This document shows positions 8,505-18,384 of a stretch of 64,000 nucleotides of DNA, in pieces (the first letter of the stretch is position 1; every line of letters starts with the position of its first letter). The stretch covers positions 3,038,001 through 3,102,000 of the forward strand of contig NZ_CP021435.1 of the NCBI RefSeq assembly GCF_002549795.1. The letters are read 5' to 3'. Under the pieces are notes generated by a model. It was not told the origin of the DNA, did not search any database, and saw only the letters and a program-made list of their open reading frames with translations. The position numbers and the translations under genes were made by a program. The stretch is from Halomonas beimenensis (GTDB lineage Bacteria > Pseudomonadota > Gammaproteobacteria > Pseudomonadales > Halomonadaceae).

Positions 8505-10669
8505 GCGCCGGCCCTCCCGATCTGACCACTCCGCAGCGCGGCCATCACCTGGTCCTTGGGGCCATCGGCAACGACCTGGCCGGCGTCGACCACCACGATG
8601 CGCTCCACCAGGGCAAGCAGCGAGGTACGGTGAGTGACGATCACCAGGGTCTTGGCCTGGGCATACTCGCCGAGACGCTTCTTGAAGGCTTCCTCGCTGG
8701 CATGATCCATGGCACTGGTCGGCTCATCCATCAGCAGCACCTGGGGGTCGCTGACCACGGCACGGGCGATGGCCACCGCCTGGCGCTGCCCGCCGGACAG
8801 CCGTTGCCCGTGTTCACCCACCGGCAGGTCGATGCCCTGGGGGTGGCTGTTGACCAGCGGCGCCAACCCGCTGATCTCGCATGCCTTGAGCAGGGCCTCG
8901 TCATCCACCCCCTGGCTGCCGCCACCGACGACGATGTTCTCGCGCAGGGAACCGAAGAAGAGGGCGACGTCCTGGGGGACGTAGCCGATGTGTCGACGCA
9001 GTTCGTGGGGGTCGAACTGGCGGATATCGACGCCATCCAGGGTCAGGGCGCCGGCGGTGGGCTGGTAGAGCCCCAGCAATAGCTTGTTGAGGGTCGACTT
9101 GCCGGAGCCGACTCTTCCCAGGAGGGCCACCTTTTCGCCGGGACGGATCGACAGCGACAGGTCACGGAGCGCCTCGCGCTCCTCATCCGGGTAGCGCAGG
9201 CTGACCCGCTTCGCCTCCAGGGCCCCCTCTACCACGGGGCGCGAGACGAAGGCCTTCTCCTCGGGACGCTCCACCGGCGTCTCCATCACCTCGTCCAGCG
9301 ACGAAAGCGCCGTGGAGGACTGGTGATACTGCGCCAGCAGGGCCGCCGCCTGACTGACCGGCGCCATGGCCCGGGACGAGAGCAGGTAGGCGGCGATCAG
9401 CCCGCCCTGGGAGAGGTCGCCGGCGATGATCAGGTAGACGCCGATGATGATCACCGCGACCGCCACGGTGTGTTGGGCCCAGAGTGCCACGCTGGACACC
9501 GAGGTGCCGATCAGCCGGAGCTGGGCGGAAGTCCTGGACAGGTAGGCGGTCGCCTTCTCCCAGATGGCCTGCAACCGGCTCTCGGCACGCAGGGTCTTGA
9601 CCGTTTCCAGGTTACCCAGCGACTCCACCAGGGAGGCATTGCGCTGGGCACTGACTCGCCAGGTGGTCTCGGAAAGGTCGTGCAGCTTGCTCTGGGCCGC
9701 CAGGGCATAGAGCAGCACGAAGCCGATTCCCGCCACGATGGGCACCACCAAGGGCACTCCGATCCAGGCCACGATCGTCACGAACAGCAGCACGAAGGGC
9801 AGGTCGACCAGGCCCACCACGGTGGCCGAACCGATGAACCCTCGCACCGACTCGAAGGATTGCAGGGTCGCGGCGAAGGAGCCGGTGGAGGCCGGCCGCC
9901 CCTCGAGACGCATGCCCAGCACGCGCTGCATCAGGCTCGCCGACAGCTTGACGTCGGCGCGGCTGGCGGCCAGGTCGACGAAGGCCGCCCGCAGCAGCTT
10001 GAGCAACAGATCGAGGCAGAGCACCAGGAAGATGCCCACGGAAAGCACCCAGAGGGTCTCCGTGGCTTGATTGGGCACGACCCGATCGTAGACGTTCATG
10101 ACGAACAGCGGCATGGCCACGGCGAAGAGGTTGATCATCACCGACCCGAGGAGCACGTCCCGGTACAGGGGACGGTTCTCGGCGATCACGCGCCAGAACC
10201 AGTGCCCCTTGTCTTCACGCTTGACCTTGCTGCCCCGGCTATCGAAGCGAAACTTGGGACGCACATAGATCAGCTGCCCGCTGTACCGCGCTTCGATGTC
10301 CGTGAGGTCCAGTCGTACGCTGGCCCCGCCAAGCTCCGGGTAGATGACCTCGGCCTCGGCGGCCTCGTCATCCAGCCCCACCAGCACACAGGCGCGGCCG
10401 GGCTCCAGCAACAGGATCGCCGGCAGCAGGTCTCGATTGATCTGCCCCAGTGCCGCCCGGCCGTGACTCGCCGACAGGCCGGCGCGGGACGCTGCTCGGG
10501 GCACGATGCCGGGGGTCAGCTTCCCCTCTTCCAGGGGCAATCCCCCGACCAGGGCCGTGAGGCTGGTCTCGTGATCATGGGCCTTGGCGATGATCTGCAG
10601 GCAGCCCAGCAAGTCGTCCTGAGGGAAGGCCCGCGAGGCCGCCAACGCCTCTTTCGCATCCGTCGTCAC
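8501..10669 (-). CDS. lapB: LapB-like type I secretion ABC exporter
   Basis: This 722-residue half-transporter fuses membrane and ATPase domains. Residues about 15-140 form a C39-peptidase-like domain, the non-cleaving version found in exporters of RTX and Lap adhesins. The membrane domain spans about 165-440. The ATPase has Walker A GRVGSGKS (about 517), signature LSGGQRQAVAIARA, Walker B LLMDEPTSAMD and the H-loop VTHRTS. The start codon is GTG at 10669 with GGGA upstream. It would power export of the adhesin encoded downstream, with the HlyD-type adaptor (4-base overlap) and the TolC-OmpA protein encoded 86 bases upstream. Confidence 0.93.
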   Translation of the reverse strand: MTTDAKEALAASRAFPQDDLLGCLQIIAKAHDHETSLTALVGGLPLEEGKLTPGIVPRAASRAGLSASHGRAALGQINRDLLPAILLLEPGRACVLVGLDDEAAEAEVIYPELGGASVRLDLTDIEARYSGQLIYVRPKFRFDSRGSKVKREDKGHWFWRVIAENRPLYRDVLLGSVMINLFAVAMPLFVMNVYDRVVPNQATETLWVLSVGIFLVLCLDLLLKLLRAAFVDLAASRADVKLSASLMQRVLGMRLEGRPASTGSFAATLQSFESVRGFIGSATVVGLVDLPFVLLFVTIVAWIGVPLVVPIVAGIGFVLLYALAAQSKLHDLSETTWRVSAQRNASLVESLGNLETVKTLRAESRLQAIWEKATAYLSRTSAQLRLIGTSVSSVALWAQHTVAVAVIIIGVYLIIAGDLSQGGLIAAYLLSSRAMAPVSQAAALLAQYHQSSTALSSLDEVMETPVERPEEKAFVSRPVVEGALEAKRVSLRYPDEEREALRDLSLSIRPGEKVALLGRVGSGKSTLNKLLLGLYQPTAGALTLDGVDIRQFDPHELRRHIGYVPQDVALFFGSLRENIVVGGGSQGVDDEALLKACEISGLAPLVNSHPQGIDLPVGEHGQRLSGGQRQAVAIARAVVSDPQVLLMDEPTSAMDHASEEAFKKRLGEYAQAKTLVIVTHRTSLLALVERIVVVDAGQVVADGPKDQVMAALRSGQIGRAGA

Positions 10670-10755
10670 TGTGCAAGATTCCCAAACCGATTCCGCAGGC
10701 GCGGCGCGCGCCCCCTAGGCTCGATCCCCCTTCTGGACGGGGGGCGCGATGGCTC

Positions 10756-12561
10756 TCAACCGTCGAGAGTGATCTCGACGCGCCGATTCTGGCGCCGCCC
10801 TTCCGCCGTGTCGTTGCCGGCCACGGGACGGCTGGCCCCGTAGCCGCGACTCTCGATCAGCTCGACGGAAACGCCCCTTGAGATCAAAAATTCGGCCACG
10901 CTGTCGGCACGCGACTGGGAGAGCGGCTCATTGATGGCATCGCTGCCGGTGCTGTCGGTATGGCCGGCGATCAGGATGCGTCGAATATCGCGACGCGCGC
11001 GCAGCCGGTCGGCCAGGCGCGTCAGCTCGCCCTGAGCGGCGGGACTCAGCGCGGCGCTGTTGACGGCGAAGAGGGCGTCGGCGCTTAGGGTGAAGTCCGG
11101 GGCATAGGGCTCCACGGATACGGTTATGTCGCCGATGAGATCCTCCAGGCTCGGCGCGGCCGGCGTCTCCACCGGACAGAGACTCTCCGGGTCGAGGCTG
11201 ACGTCCCCGCTGTACGCCTCGGCCAGGGTCGATATCCGGTCGCTCGCCAGCCCCAGGGCCGGCATCAGGCGCCCCATGGCCGCCAGCGTACGAGCGTCGG
11301 CAATGGCGACATCATATTGCGCATTGACGTAGGCACGACTGGCCTCGAAGTATTCGTTTTCGCTGTCCAGCACGTCGAGCAGGGTGCGCTGCCCGATATC
11401 GAACTGCTGCTGGTAGGCACCGCGCACCCGGTCGATGGACTGGCGATGCTGGTTCAGATGGGTGAGCTGCTCGCGCAGGCGACGGGCGTCGTTATAGGCG
11501 ATCTGGGTGGTCTGACGCAGATTGGTGCATGCCAGGTCACGCTGGCTGTGCGCCTGCGCCACCAGCTCGCCGGCGCGACGGAAGCTGGCCAGGTCGCTGC
11601 CGCCCCGATAGAGGTTCATGCTGGCCACCAGTTCGACGCTTTGACGATCGCGGCCCCCGACTCCGTCGTCGAGGTTGTTGGTGCCCGCGGTGGCCCGGAA
11701 ATCGAGTCGCGGCTGGAAGGTCGAGCGAGTCCCGTCGCGCTCGGCGCGAGCCACGGCGATATTCTCGATGGCGGCGTGGAAGCCGGGGTTGCCCTCGTAG
11801 GCCAGGCGCACCGCCTGGCTGACCGAGGCCGGCAGCTTCGCTTCGAAGGAGGGGGCTCGGGCCAGGGTGTCGGCAGGGAGGACTCCCACCAGGCGCTGAT
11901 AACGGGCGCTGACATCGTGGAGATTGGAGGCTTCGGTGATCAGGTTGGACTCGGCCAGGGCCAGGCGGCCGCTGATCTGCTCCAGGTCGACGCGCCGGCC
12001 GGCGCCCGCGATGACGCGCTGCTCGATCTGCTCGAAGACCTCCAGGTGCTTGGCATAGTTGTCTCGCGCCAGCTCCACCAGTTCGCGGCGACGCCGCACG
12101 TCCTGGTAGGCGCGAGTCACCTCCAGGGTGATCTCTTCGCCGGTATCCAGCAGCTCGTAATAGCGCGCTCGCTTGGTGCGATCGAGACGCGTCACCTCGT
12201 CACGAGTGGCGAAGCCGTCGTAGATCATCTGGGTCAGGGAGACTTCGGCGAAATCCGAGCCGAAACTGCCACGTCCATCGCCCTCGCGGCTCTCCCTGCC
12301 TAACCCGGCGCTGACATCGATACTGGGCAGGTAGCCGCCCCGGGCGATATCGACCTCATGCTCGGCCCCCAGGAAGTCATGATAGGCCGCCTGTACCTGG
12401 GGATTGGTGGAGAGCGCCCGCTGCGCCACCTCGCCTAGCTGTCCGCTCTCGGGTTGCGACCAGGCGGCCATGGGCAACAGCCCCATCACCAGCAACGAGC
12501 CCCGGGAAAGGGCACGCCTCCCCCATACGATTCCCCGGCGAGAATCGACCGGCAGTTTCAT
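10756..12561 (-). CDS. TolC/LapE-like outer-membrane channel fused to an OmpA peptidoglycan-binding domain
   Basis: This 601-residue protein has a signal peptide (GSLLVMGLLPMAAWSQ), then a TolC-type efflux channel repeat domain (roughly 40-470) with two long helical hairpin halves. The C-terminal OmpA-like domain (about 480-600) has FAVNSAALSP, AGHTDSTGSDAIN, LSQSRADSVAEFL and GYGASRPVAGN followed by GRRQNRRVEI. TolC-type proteins usually lack this last domain. It should bind peptidoglycan and could anchor the exporter in the wall. The start at 12561 has AGGAG eight bases upstream; an in-frame ATG at 12675 would put a poor leader before the signal peptide. It is the first gene of the secretion operon. 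Confidence 0.9.
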   Translation of the reverse strand: MKLPVDSRRGIVWGRRALSRGSLLVMGLLPMAAWSQPESGQLGEVAQRALSTNPQVQAAYHDFLGAEHEVDIARGGYLPSIDVSAGLGRESREGDGRGSFGSDFAEVSLTQMIYDGFATRDEVTRLDRTKRARYYELLDTGEEITLEVTRAYQDVRRRRELVELARDNYAKHLEVFEQIEQRVIAGAGRRVDLEQISGRLALAESNLITEASNLHDVSARYQRLVGVLPADTLARAPSFEAKLPASVSQAVRLAYEGNPGFHAAIENIAVARAERDGTRSTFQPRLDFRATAGTNNLDDGVGGRDRQSVELVASMNLYRGGSDLASFRRAGELVAQAHSQRDLACTNLRQTTQIAYNDARRLREQLTHLNQHRQSIDRVRGAYQQQFDIGQRTLLDVLDSENEYFEASRAYVNAQYDVAIADARTLAAMGRLMPALGLASDRISTLAEAYSGDVSLDPESLCPVETPAAPSLEDLIGDITVSVEPYAPDFTLSADALFAVNSAALSPAAQGELTRLADRLRARRDIRRILIAGHTDSTGSDAINEPLSQSRADSVAEFLISRGVSVELIESRGYGASRPVAGNDTAEGRRQNRRVEITLDG

Positions 12562-12912
12562 CAGGCTGTCTCCTAGAATTCCCTTCGCTCCGCAATCGGA
12601 GTCTTTATTGCTTTTAGTTATATGACGGAACGCAATAGCCCGCCTAAGGCCCGCAGAAGCCCTGGCCATGAACATGAGGGATCAAGCATCAAAACGCTAC
12701 ACAATGTAACAACACTTGGTCATGCGCAACACTCTTGTAAAAGAAAGCGAACCCCGGGGGATTCGCTTACCTCGCACAAGTGTCGGTATGACCGTTTTCG
12801 GCCGCCCCAGCCAGATCTTGAATGCTCCGGCGTCTTATTGGAGGAAAATGAGTACTCCGAGCCGATGGTCTGGCCCCGGGCGGTCGAGCGCAGGCACATC
12901 CCGGATCATCAT
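12562..12912. other. intergenic region upstream of the secretion operon
   Basis: These 351 bases hold no credible gene. They include the upstream region of the TolC-OmpA gene, with AT-rich patches around 12600-12625 and 12690-12745, and the terminator of the DMT-family gene. I could not find a convincing pair of promoter boxes. Confidence 0.6.
12738..12768 (-). terminator. Rho-independent terminator of the EamA-family gene
   Basis: On the minus strand AAGCGAA and TTCGCTT flank a CCCC/GGGG core, and the stem is followed by TCTTTTA. It lies about 145 bases after the stop of the transporter gene and upstream of the secretion operon. Confidence 0.65.
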
Positions 12913-13803
12913 CTAAGCCTCGGCCGGGGAGGCCGGCGCCTTCTGCCACTGCTGCAGTCCCAGCCCGCCGAGGATCAGCACCAGGCCGAGCAGGGTCGAG
13001 GGCAGGATGGGCTCGCCGACGATCACATGCAGGAGCACCAGCGACACCGGCGGCGACAGGAAGATCAGGTTCGAGACCTTGGCGGTGCGGGACACCGTGC
13101 CCACCGCCAGCTGCCAGAGCACGAAGGCGATGCCCATCTCGAACAGTCCGACGTAGACCCCGGCGGCCAGGCCGGTCACGCCATGCCATTCGAACCCCGG
13201 GCCCAGCAACAGCAGCAGGGTGAGCACCGGCACCCCGACCGAGAAGTTCTGCCACTGGGCGACCAGCGGCGCGCGGCGGTCACGCACGTTGAGCAGCCAG
13301 TACAGCGCCCACAGCAGGGTCGAGGCCAGCGCCAACCCCACCCCGAGGGGGTCGGCGAAGGCCACGTCGAACACCTGTCCGCGGGTGGCGATCACCCAGA
13401 CGCCGCCATAGGCGATCAGCCCGGCCGCCACGTCCATCGGCGTGAGGCGCTGACCGAGGATGGGCACCGCCAGGAAGGCCATGGCGAGCGCCCAGGTGTA
13501 GTTCAGCGCCATGGCCTCCTGGCCGGGCAGGCGATCGTAGGCGGCGAACAGCACCAGGTAGTAGGCGACCGGGTTCATCAGTCCGGCCCAGGCGGCGGTT
13601 CGCCAGCCGCGGCTCAATGCTTCCCCGAGCTGGCCGCGGCGCACCACCAGGAGGCCGATCACGGCCCAGGAGACCAGGGAGGCGATCCACATCAGCTCCA
13701 GCGGGGTCATGTGGCCGAGCGCCACCTTGAAGGCGGTGGCCACGGTGGACCACAGGCCCACGGCGCCCAGGCCGTAGAGCATGGCGCGACGATCCGGTGT
13801 CAT
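12913..13803 (-). CDS. DMT superfamily (EamA) membrane transporter
   Basis: This 296-residue integral membrane protein shows about ten hydrophobic segments arranged as two EamA halves. The first covers MLYGLGAVGLWSTVATAFKV to VWVIATRG, and the second runs from LGVGLALASTLLWALYWLLN to LGLVLILGGLGL. The gene has AGGAG upstream of the ATG at 13803. Members export small metabolites or amino acids, and the substrate cannot be told from sequence. It stands alone between a terminator and a tandem heptamer array, and no neighbour indicates a pathway. Confidence 0.85.
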   Translation of the reverse strand: MTPDRRAMLYGLGAVGLWSTVATAFKVALGHMTPLELMWIASLVSWAVIGLLVVRRGQLGEALSRGWRTAAWAGLMNPVAYYLVLFAAYDRLPGQEAMALNYTWALAMAFLAVPILGQRLTPMDVAAGLIAYGGVWVIATRGQVFDVAFADPLGVGLALASTLLWALYWLLNVRDRRAPLVAQWQNFSVGVPVLTLLLLLGPGFEWHGVTGLAAGVYVGLFEMGIAFVLWQLAVGTVSRTAKVSNLIFLSPPVSLVLLHVIVGEPILPSTLLGLVLILGGLGLQQWQKAPASPAEA

Positions 13804-13850
13804 GGCAGCTCCTTGTAGTCAGCTTCGGGCCGCGAGCTTCGAACCTCGAG

Positions 13851-13941
13851 CCCGCAGCCCGCAGCCCGCAGCCCGCAGCCCGCAGCCCGCAGCCCGCAGC
13901 CCGCAGCCCGCAGCCCGCAGCCCGCAGCCCGCAGCCCGCAG
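13851..13941. repeat. tandem array of 13 perfect CCCGCAG heptamers
   Basis: The unit CCCGCAG is repeated 13 times without interruption in the gap between the EamA-family start codon (13803) and the stop codon of the Rdx-type gene (13944). Seven is not a multiple of three, so it is unlikely to be maintained as coding sequence. It looks like a variable-number simple repeat. Related-looking purine/AGC-rich low-complexity text occurs at 18285-18375. Confidence 0.95.
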
Positions 13942-13943
13942 CA

Positions 13944-14213
13944 TTATCGATCGATATGGCCCAGATCCCGCCCCGGGTCGAGCCGGTCGCGCACGCGCTG
14001 CTTGAGCGTCTTGACGTCGGGAAAGCCGCCGTCGCGCTTGCGCTCCCAGAGGCTCTCGTCGTCGCAGAAGATCTCGAAGTAGCCTCCGTGGGAAGGCACC
14101 AGAGCGATTTCCTCCAGTTCCTCGCCGAAGGTGGAGAGCAGTTCCTGGGCGTACCAGGCGCTGCGCAGCAGCCACTGGCATTGGGTACAGTAGTGAATGC
14201 GAATACGTGACAC
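13944..14213 (-). CDS. SelT/SelW/SelH (Rdx) family thioredoxin-like protein
   Basis: This 89-residue protein begins MSRIRIHYCTQCQWLLRSAW. The CxxC near the N-terminus after a short beta strand is the family redox motif, which is CxxU in many selenoprotein relatives. The segment SHGGYFEIFCDDESLWERK also fits the family. In this copy both redox positions are Cys, so no selenocysteine is needed. The stop TAA lies directly against the heptamer array, two bases away. It is transcribed divergently from the MFS gene at 14269. The role is presumably thiol redox chemistry; the partner is unknown. Confidence 0.85.
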   Translation of the reverse strand: MSRIRIHYCTQCQWLLRSAWYAQELLSTFGEELEEIALVPSHGGYFEIFCDDESLWERKRDGGFPDVKTLKQRVRDRLDPGRDLGHIDR

Positions 14214-14268
14214 GACGCCCTTCCTGTCGCAACAATGAAGGTCACCATCCTACCAGCGAGGAGCCCGC

Positions 14269-15582
14269 ATGGCCGTACCCGAGATCAGCCAGACCCGCCT
14301 CTACGAGTGGCTGACCGGCGACGAGGACAGCCGCATGTGTCGCGACATCCCGGACGAGGCCTGCCGGGAGCAGCCGCGCAACTTCTTCCTGCACCTCGCC
14401 GCCTCGCTGGGCAACAAGCTCGCCGACGAGCTGGCCAGCGCCCGGCTGGTCCTGCCCTGGCTGCTCGGGGTGATCGGCGCACCGCTGTGGATGGTGGGCC
14501 TGCTGGTGCCGATCCGCGAGGCCGGCGCCCTGCTCCCCCAGCTGTTCGTGGCGGGGCTGATCCGCGGCCGCCCCGAGCGCAAGGGCGTCTGGGTGGTGGG
14601 CGGCGTGCTCCAGGCGCTGACCGCCGCCGCCCTGGCCCTGCTGGCGCTGTTCGGCGGCGGCACCATCGGCGGTGGGCTGGTGCTGGCCGTGCTGGTGGCC
14701 CTGTCGCTGGCGCGGGGCCTGTCCTCCATCGCCACCAAGGACGTGATGGGCAAGACCATCGCCAAGCGCCGGCGCGGCACCCTGATGGGCTGGAGCGGCA
14801 GCCTGGCCGGCGCCGCGACCCTGGCCGCCGGCGCGGTGCTGATGCTGTTCGAGGACCGCCCCGGCGAGCTCGCCCTGGCCGCGCTGCTGGGGGTGGCGGC
14901 CCTGGGCTGGGCCCTGAACGCCTTCTGCGCGTCGCGGATCGTCGAGACGCCCGGCGCCGTGGAGGGCGGCGAGAACGCCTGGTCGGCGATCCGCACCGGC
15001 CTGCGGCTGCTGCGCGAGGATCGCGCCTTCCTGCATTTCAACCTGGCCCGCGCCCTGCTGCTGTCCAGCGCCCTGGCCCTGCCCTACGTGGCCCTGCTCG
15101 GCCAGCAGCAGGCCGGTACCGAACTCGGCGGACTAGGGGCGCTGGTGATCGTCTCCGGGGTGGCCGGCATGCTGGCCAGCCCCATCTGGGGCCGGCGCGC
15201 CGACGCCTCGAGCCGCATCGTGATGCGCGATGCCGCCCTGGGGACGACCGTCGGCTGCCTGCTCGGCGCCCTCTTCGCCTGGTGGCCCGCGGCCTGGACC
15301 CAGACCGTATGGCCCTACGCGCTGGTCTATGCCTTGCTGGTGATCGTGCATGCCGGCGTCCGACTGGGCCGCAAGACCTATATCGTCGACCTGGCCGGGC
15401 AGGACGACCGGGCCCTCTACGTGGCCCTGTCCAACACCCTCACCGGGGTGCTGATGCTGGCCGTGGGGGGGCCGGTCGGTGCCCAGGCCCAGTGGCTCGG
15501 CGCCCCCGCCCTGCTGCTGGTGCTGGCCGCCACGGCGCTGGCCGCGGCGGCCAGCGCCCGACGGTTGCCCGAGGTCGAATAG
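14269..15582 (+). CDS. MFS transporter
   Basis: This 437-residue membrane protein has around 11-12 hydrophobic segments. The first 45 residues are soluble and acidic (EWLTGDEDSRMCRDIPDEAC). Short conserved loops typical of major facilitator proteins are present (KTIAKRRRGTLMGWSG between helices, WGRRADASSRIVMRD in the second half). GAGGAG lies five bases before the ATG. The substrate is unknown. The next gene on the same strand, the LOV protein, starts 111 bases downstream and may have its own promoter. Confidence 0.82.
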   Translation: MAVPEISQTRLYEWLTGDEDSRMCRDIPDEACREQPRNFFLHLAASLGNKLADELASARLVLPWLLGVIGAPLWMVGLLVPIREAGALLPQLFVAGLIRGRPERKGVWVVGGVLQALTAAALALLALFGGGTIGGGLVLAVLVALSLARGLSSIATKDVMGKTIAKRRRGTLMGWSGSLAGAATLAAGAVLMLFEDRPGELALAALLGVAALGWALNAFCASRIVETPGAVEGGENAWSAIRTGLRLLREDRAFLHFNLARALLLSSALALPYVALLGQQQAGTELGGLGALVIVSGVAGMLASPIWGRRADASSRIVMRDAALGTTVGCLLGALFAWWPAAWTQTVWPYALVYALLVIVHAGVRLGRKTYIVDLAGQDDRALYVALSNTLTGVLMLAVGGPVGAQAQWLGAPALLLVLAATALAAAASARRLPEVE

Positions 15583-15600
15583 CCGCTCGACGGCCGGTCG

Positions 15601-15629
15601 TTGAAATCCCGCGCCCGGCTGGCCATGAT
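15601..15629 (+). promoter_or_regulatory. possible sigma-70 promoter of the LOV gene
   Basis: TTGAAA and CATGAT are separated by 17 bases. This leaves a leader of about 60 bases before the LOV start codon. The match is good at -35 (TTGAAA) and fair at -10. Confidence 0.3.
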
Positions 15630-15693
15630 ATTTCGCAAAGGGTACCGACGAGGGAACGGCGCCCGTACAGCCTCCGCTACCAGGAACGCCCTG

Positions 15694-16128
15694 ATGAAAC
15701 GACCCCCCATGATCAGCCCGGACCTCCTCGAACGCATGGTCGATGCCTCCGAGGATGGCATCGTCGTCGCCGAGCAGGAAGGCGACGAGAACATCCTGAT
15801 CTACGTGAACCAGGGCTTCGAGCGCCTGACCGGCTACAGCGCCGACGAGATCCTCTACCGCGACTGCCGCTTCCTGCAGAACGAGGATCGCGACCAACCT
15901 GCCCTGGCGGTCATCCGCAAGGCGCTTCAGGAGCACCGCCCCTGCCGGGAGGTGCTGCGCAACTACAAGAAGGACGGCACCCTCTTCTACAATGAGCTGT
16001 CGATCACGCCGCTCTTCGACGAGGACGACAACCTCACCTACTTCATCGGCGTGCAGAAGGACGTCACCGAGCGCGTCGAGGCCCAGCAGGAACTCGAACG
16101 TCTCAAGGCCGAGCACGGCCTGTCCTGA
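15694..16128 (+). CDS. short LOV blue-light photoreceptor (PpSB1-LOV type)
   Basis: This 144-residue protein is a single LOV (PAS) domain with short N- and C-terminal helices and no output domain. The photoactive motif reads RDCRFLQ with Cys58, the residue that forms the flavin adduct. The flavin-contacting segments VNQGFERLTGYS, NYKKDGTLFYNELSITP and YFIGVQKDV are intact. It closely resembles the short LOV proteins of Pseudomonas putida in length and in motif text (MVDASxDGIVVAE, GRPCREVLRNY-like segment). The start at 15694 has AGGAA seven bases upstream. An upstream in-frame ATG at 15601 would add an unrelated Arg-rich leader. Such proteins signal through dimer changes to unknown partners. 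Confidence 0.9.
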   Translation: MKRPPMISPDLLERMVDASEDGIVVAEQEGDENILIYVNQGFERLTGYSADEILYRDCRFLQNEDRDQPALAVIRKALQEHRPCREVLRNYKKDGTLFYNELSITPLFDEDDNLTYFIGVQKDVTERVEAQQELERLKAEHGLS

Positions 16129-16299
16129 GCCCGCTCCCCGGCCGATGACAAATCGGCCCTTTCGGGGCTTGCGCTCGGCCGCCTCCCGTCTTATATAGCC
16201 GTCAGGTGCCCGCCATGGGCACCGGGTGACCCTGCCCTGGGCAGGGTGGCGGACTGGATGCGCCGCGCCACGAGCGGCTCGGCCATGGGAGGATTTCGC

Positions 16300-16500
16300 A
16301 TGCGCCCCGATACCCTGGACGACGACTTCTTCGACGAGGCGGACCACGACCCCGCCGTCAACGACGAGACCTATCAACGCGCCCGCCCGGCCAGCCGCGC
16401 CGAGCAGCTACGGGCCCGTCGCCGCCTGGAGACGCTGCTCGAGGATCGGCGCCTGAGGCGTGCCATCGAGGACGACTGGGACCTCGATGAAGAGGAGTGA
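16300..16500 (+). CDS. small acidic conserved protein (PA3496 family)
   Basis: This 66-residue protein begins MRPDTLDDDFFDE and ends with a basic-acidic helix, RRLETLLEDRRLRRAIEDDW, then DLDEEE. This C-terminal pattern matches the PA3496 family of gammaproteobacterial small proteins, sometimes labelled putative envelope integrity proteins. No experimental role is known to me. GGAGG lies seven bases before the ATG at 16300, which decides this start over an in-frame ATG at 16246. The preceding 170 bases contain no other gene. Confidence 0.75.
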   Translation: MRPDTLDDDFFDEADHDPAVNDETYQRARPASRAEQLRARRRLETLLEDRRLRRAIEDDWDLDEEE

Positions 16501-16588
16501 GGCGCCCCTGGCCTTTCCTCCGCCCGGGCTCTATCATCTTGGGCCATTGGATGCTCCAATCCCGAACCTCCAACCTTAGTGAGATTCC

Positions 16589-18250
<1,662 letters not shown>

Positions 18251-18306
18251 CCGGCTTCGCCGGAGCTCTAAGATCGCCCGCTTCGCGGGCTGAAGCTTGA
18301 AGCTGG

Positions 18307-18345
18307 AAGAAGACCCCACAACCGCAAGGTTCGTGGGGTTTTCTT
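18307..18345 (+). terminator. Rho-independent terminator after ettA
   Basis: The stem ACCCCAC-AACC/GGTT-C-GTGGGGT has a GCAA tetraloop and one bulged C, followed by TTTCTT. It lies 56 bases after the stop. The A/G-rich 5' side means it may also act weakly on the convergent acyltransferase transcript. The AGCTTGAAGCTGGAAG and CTTGTAGC text around it is low-complexity. Confidence 0.8.
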
Positions 18346-18384
18346 GTAGCTCGGCGCTTGTAGCTTGTAGCTGCCCGAAGGGCG

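Noticed and set aside
10670-10755. terminator between the TolC-OmpA gene and lapB
   Set aside because: CCCCC/GGGGG at about 10724-10742 can pair, but no T run follows, and the genes look like one operon.
13851-13941. CRISPR array
   Set aside because: Units are seven bases with no spacers. It is a simple tandem repeat.
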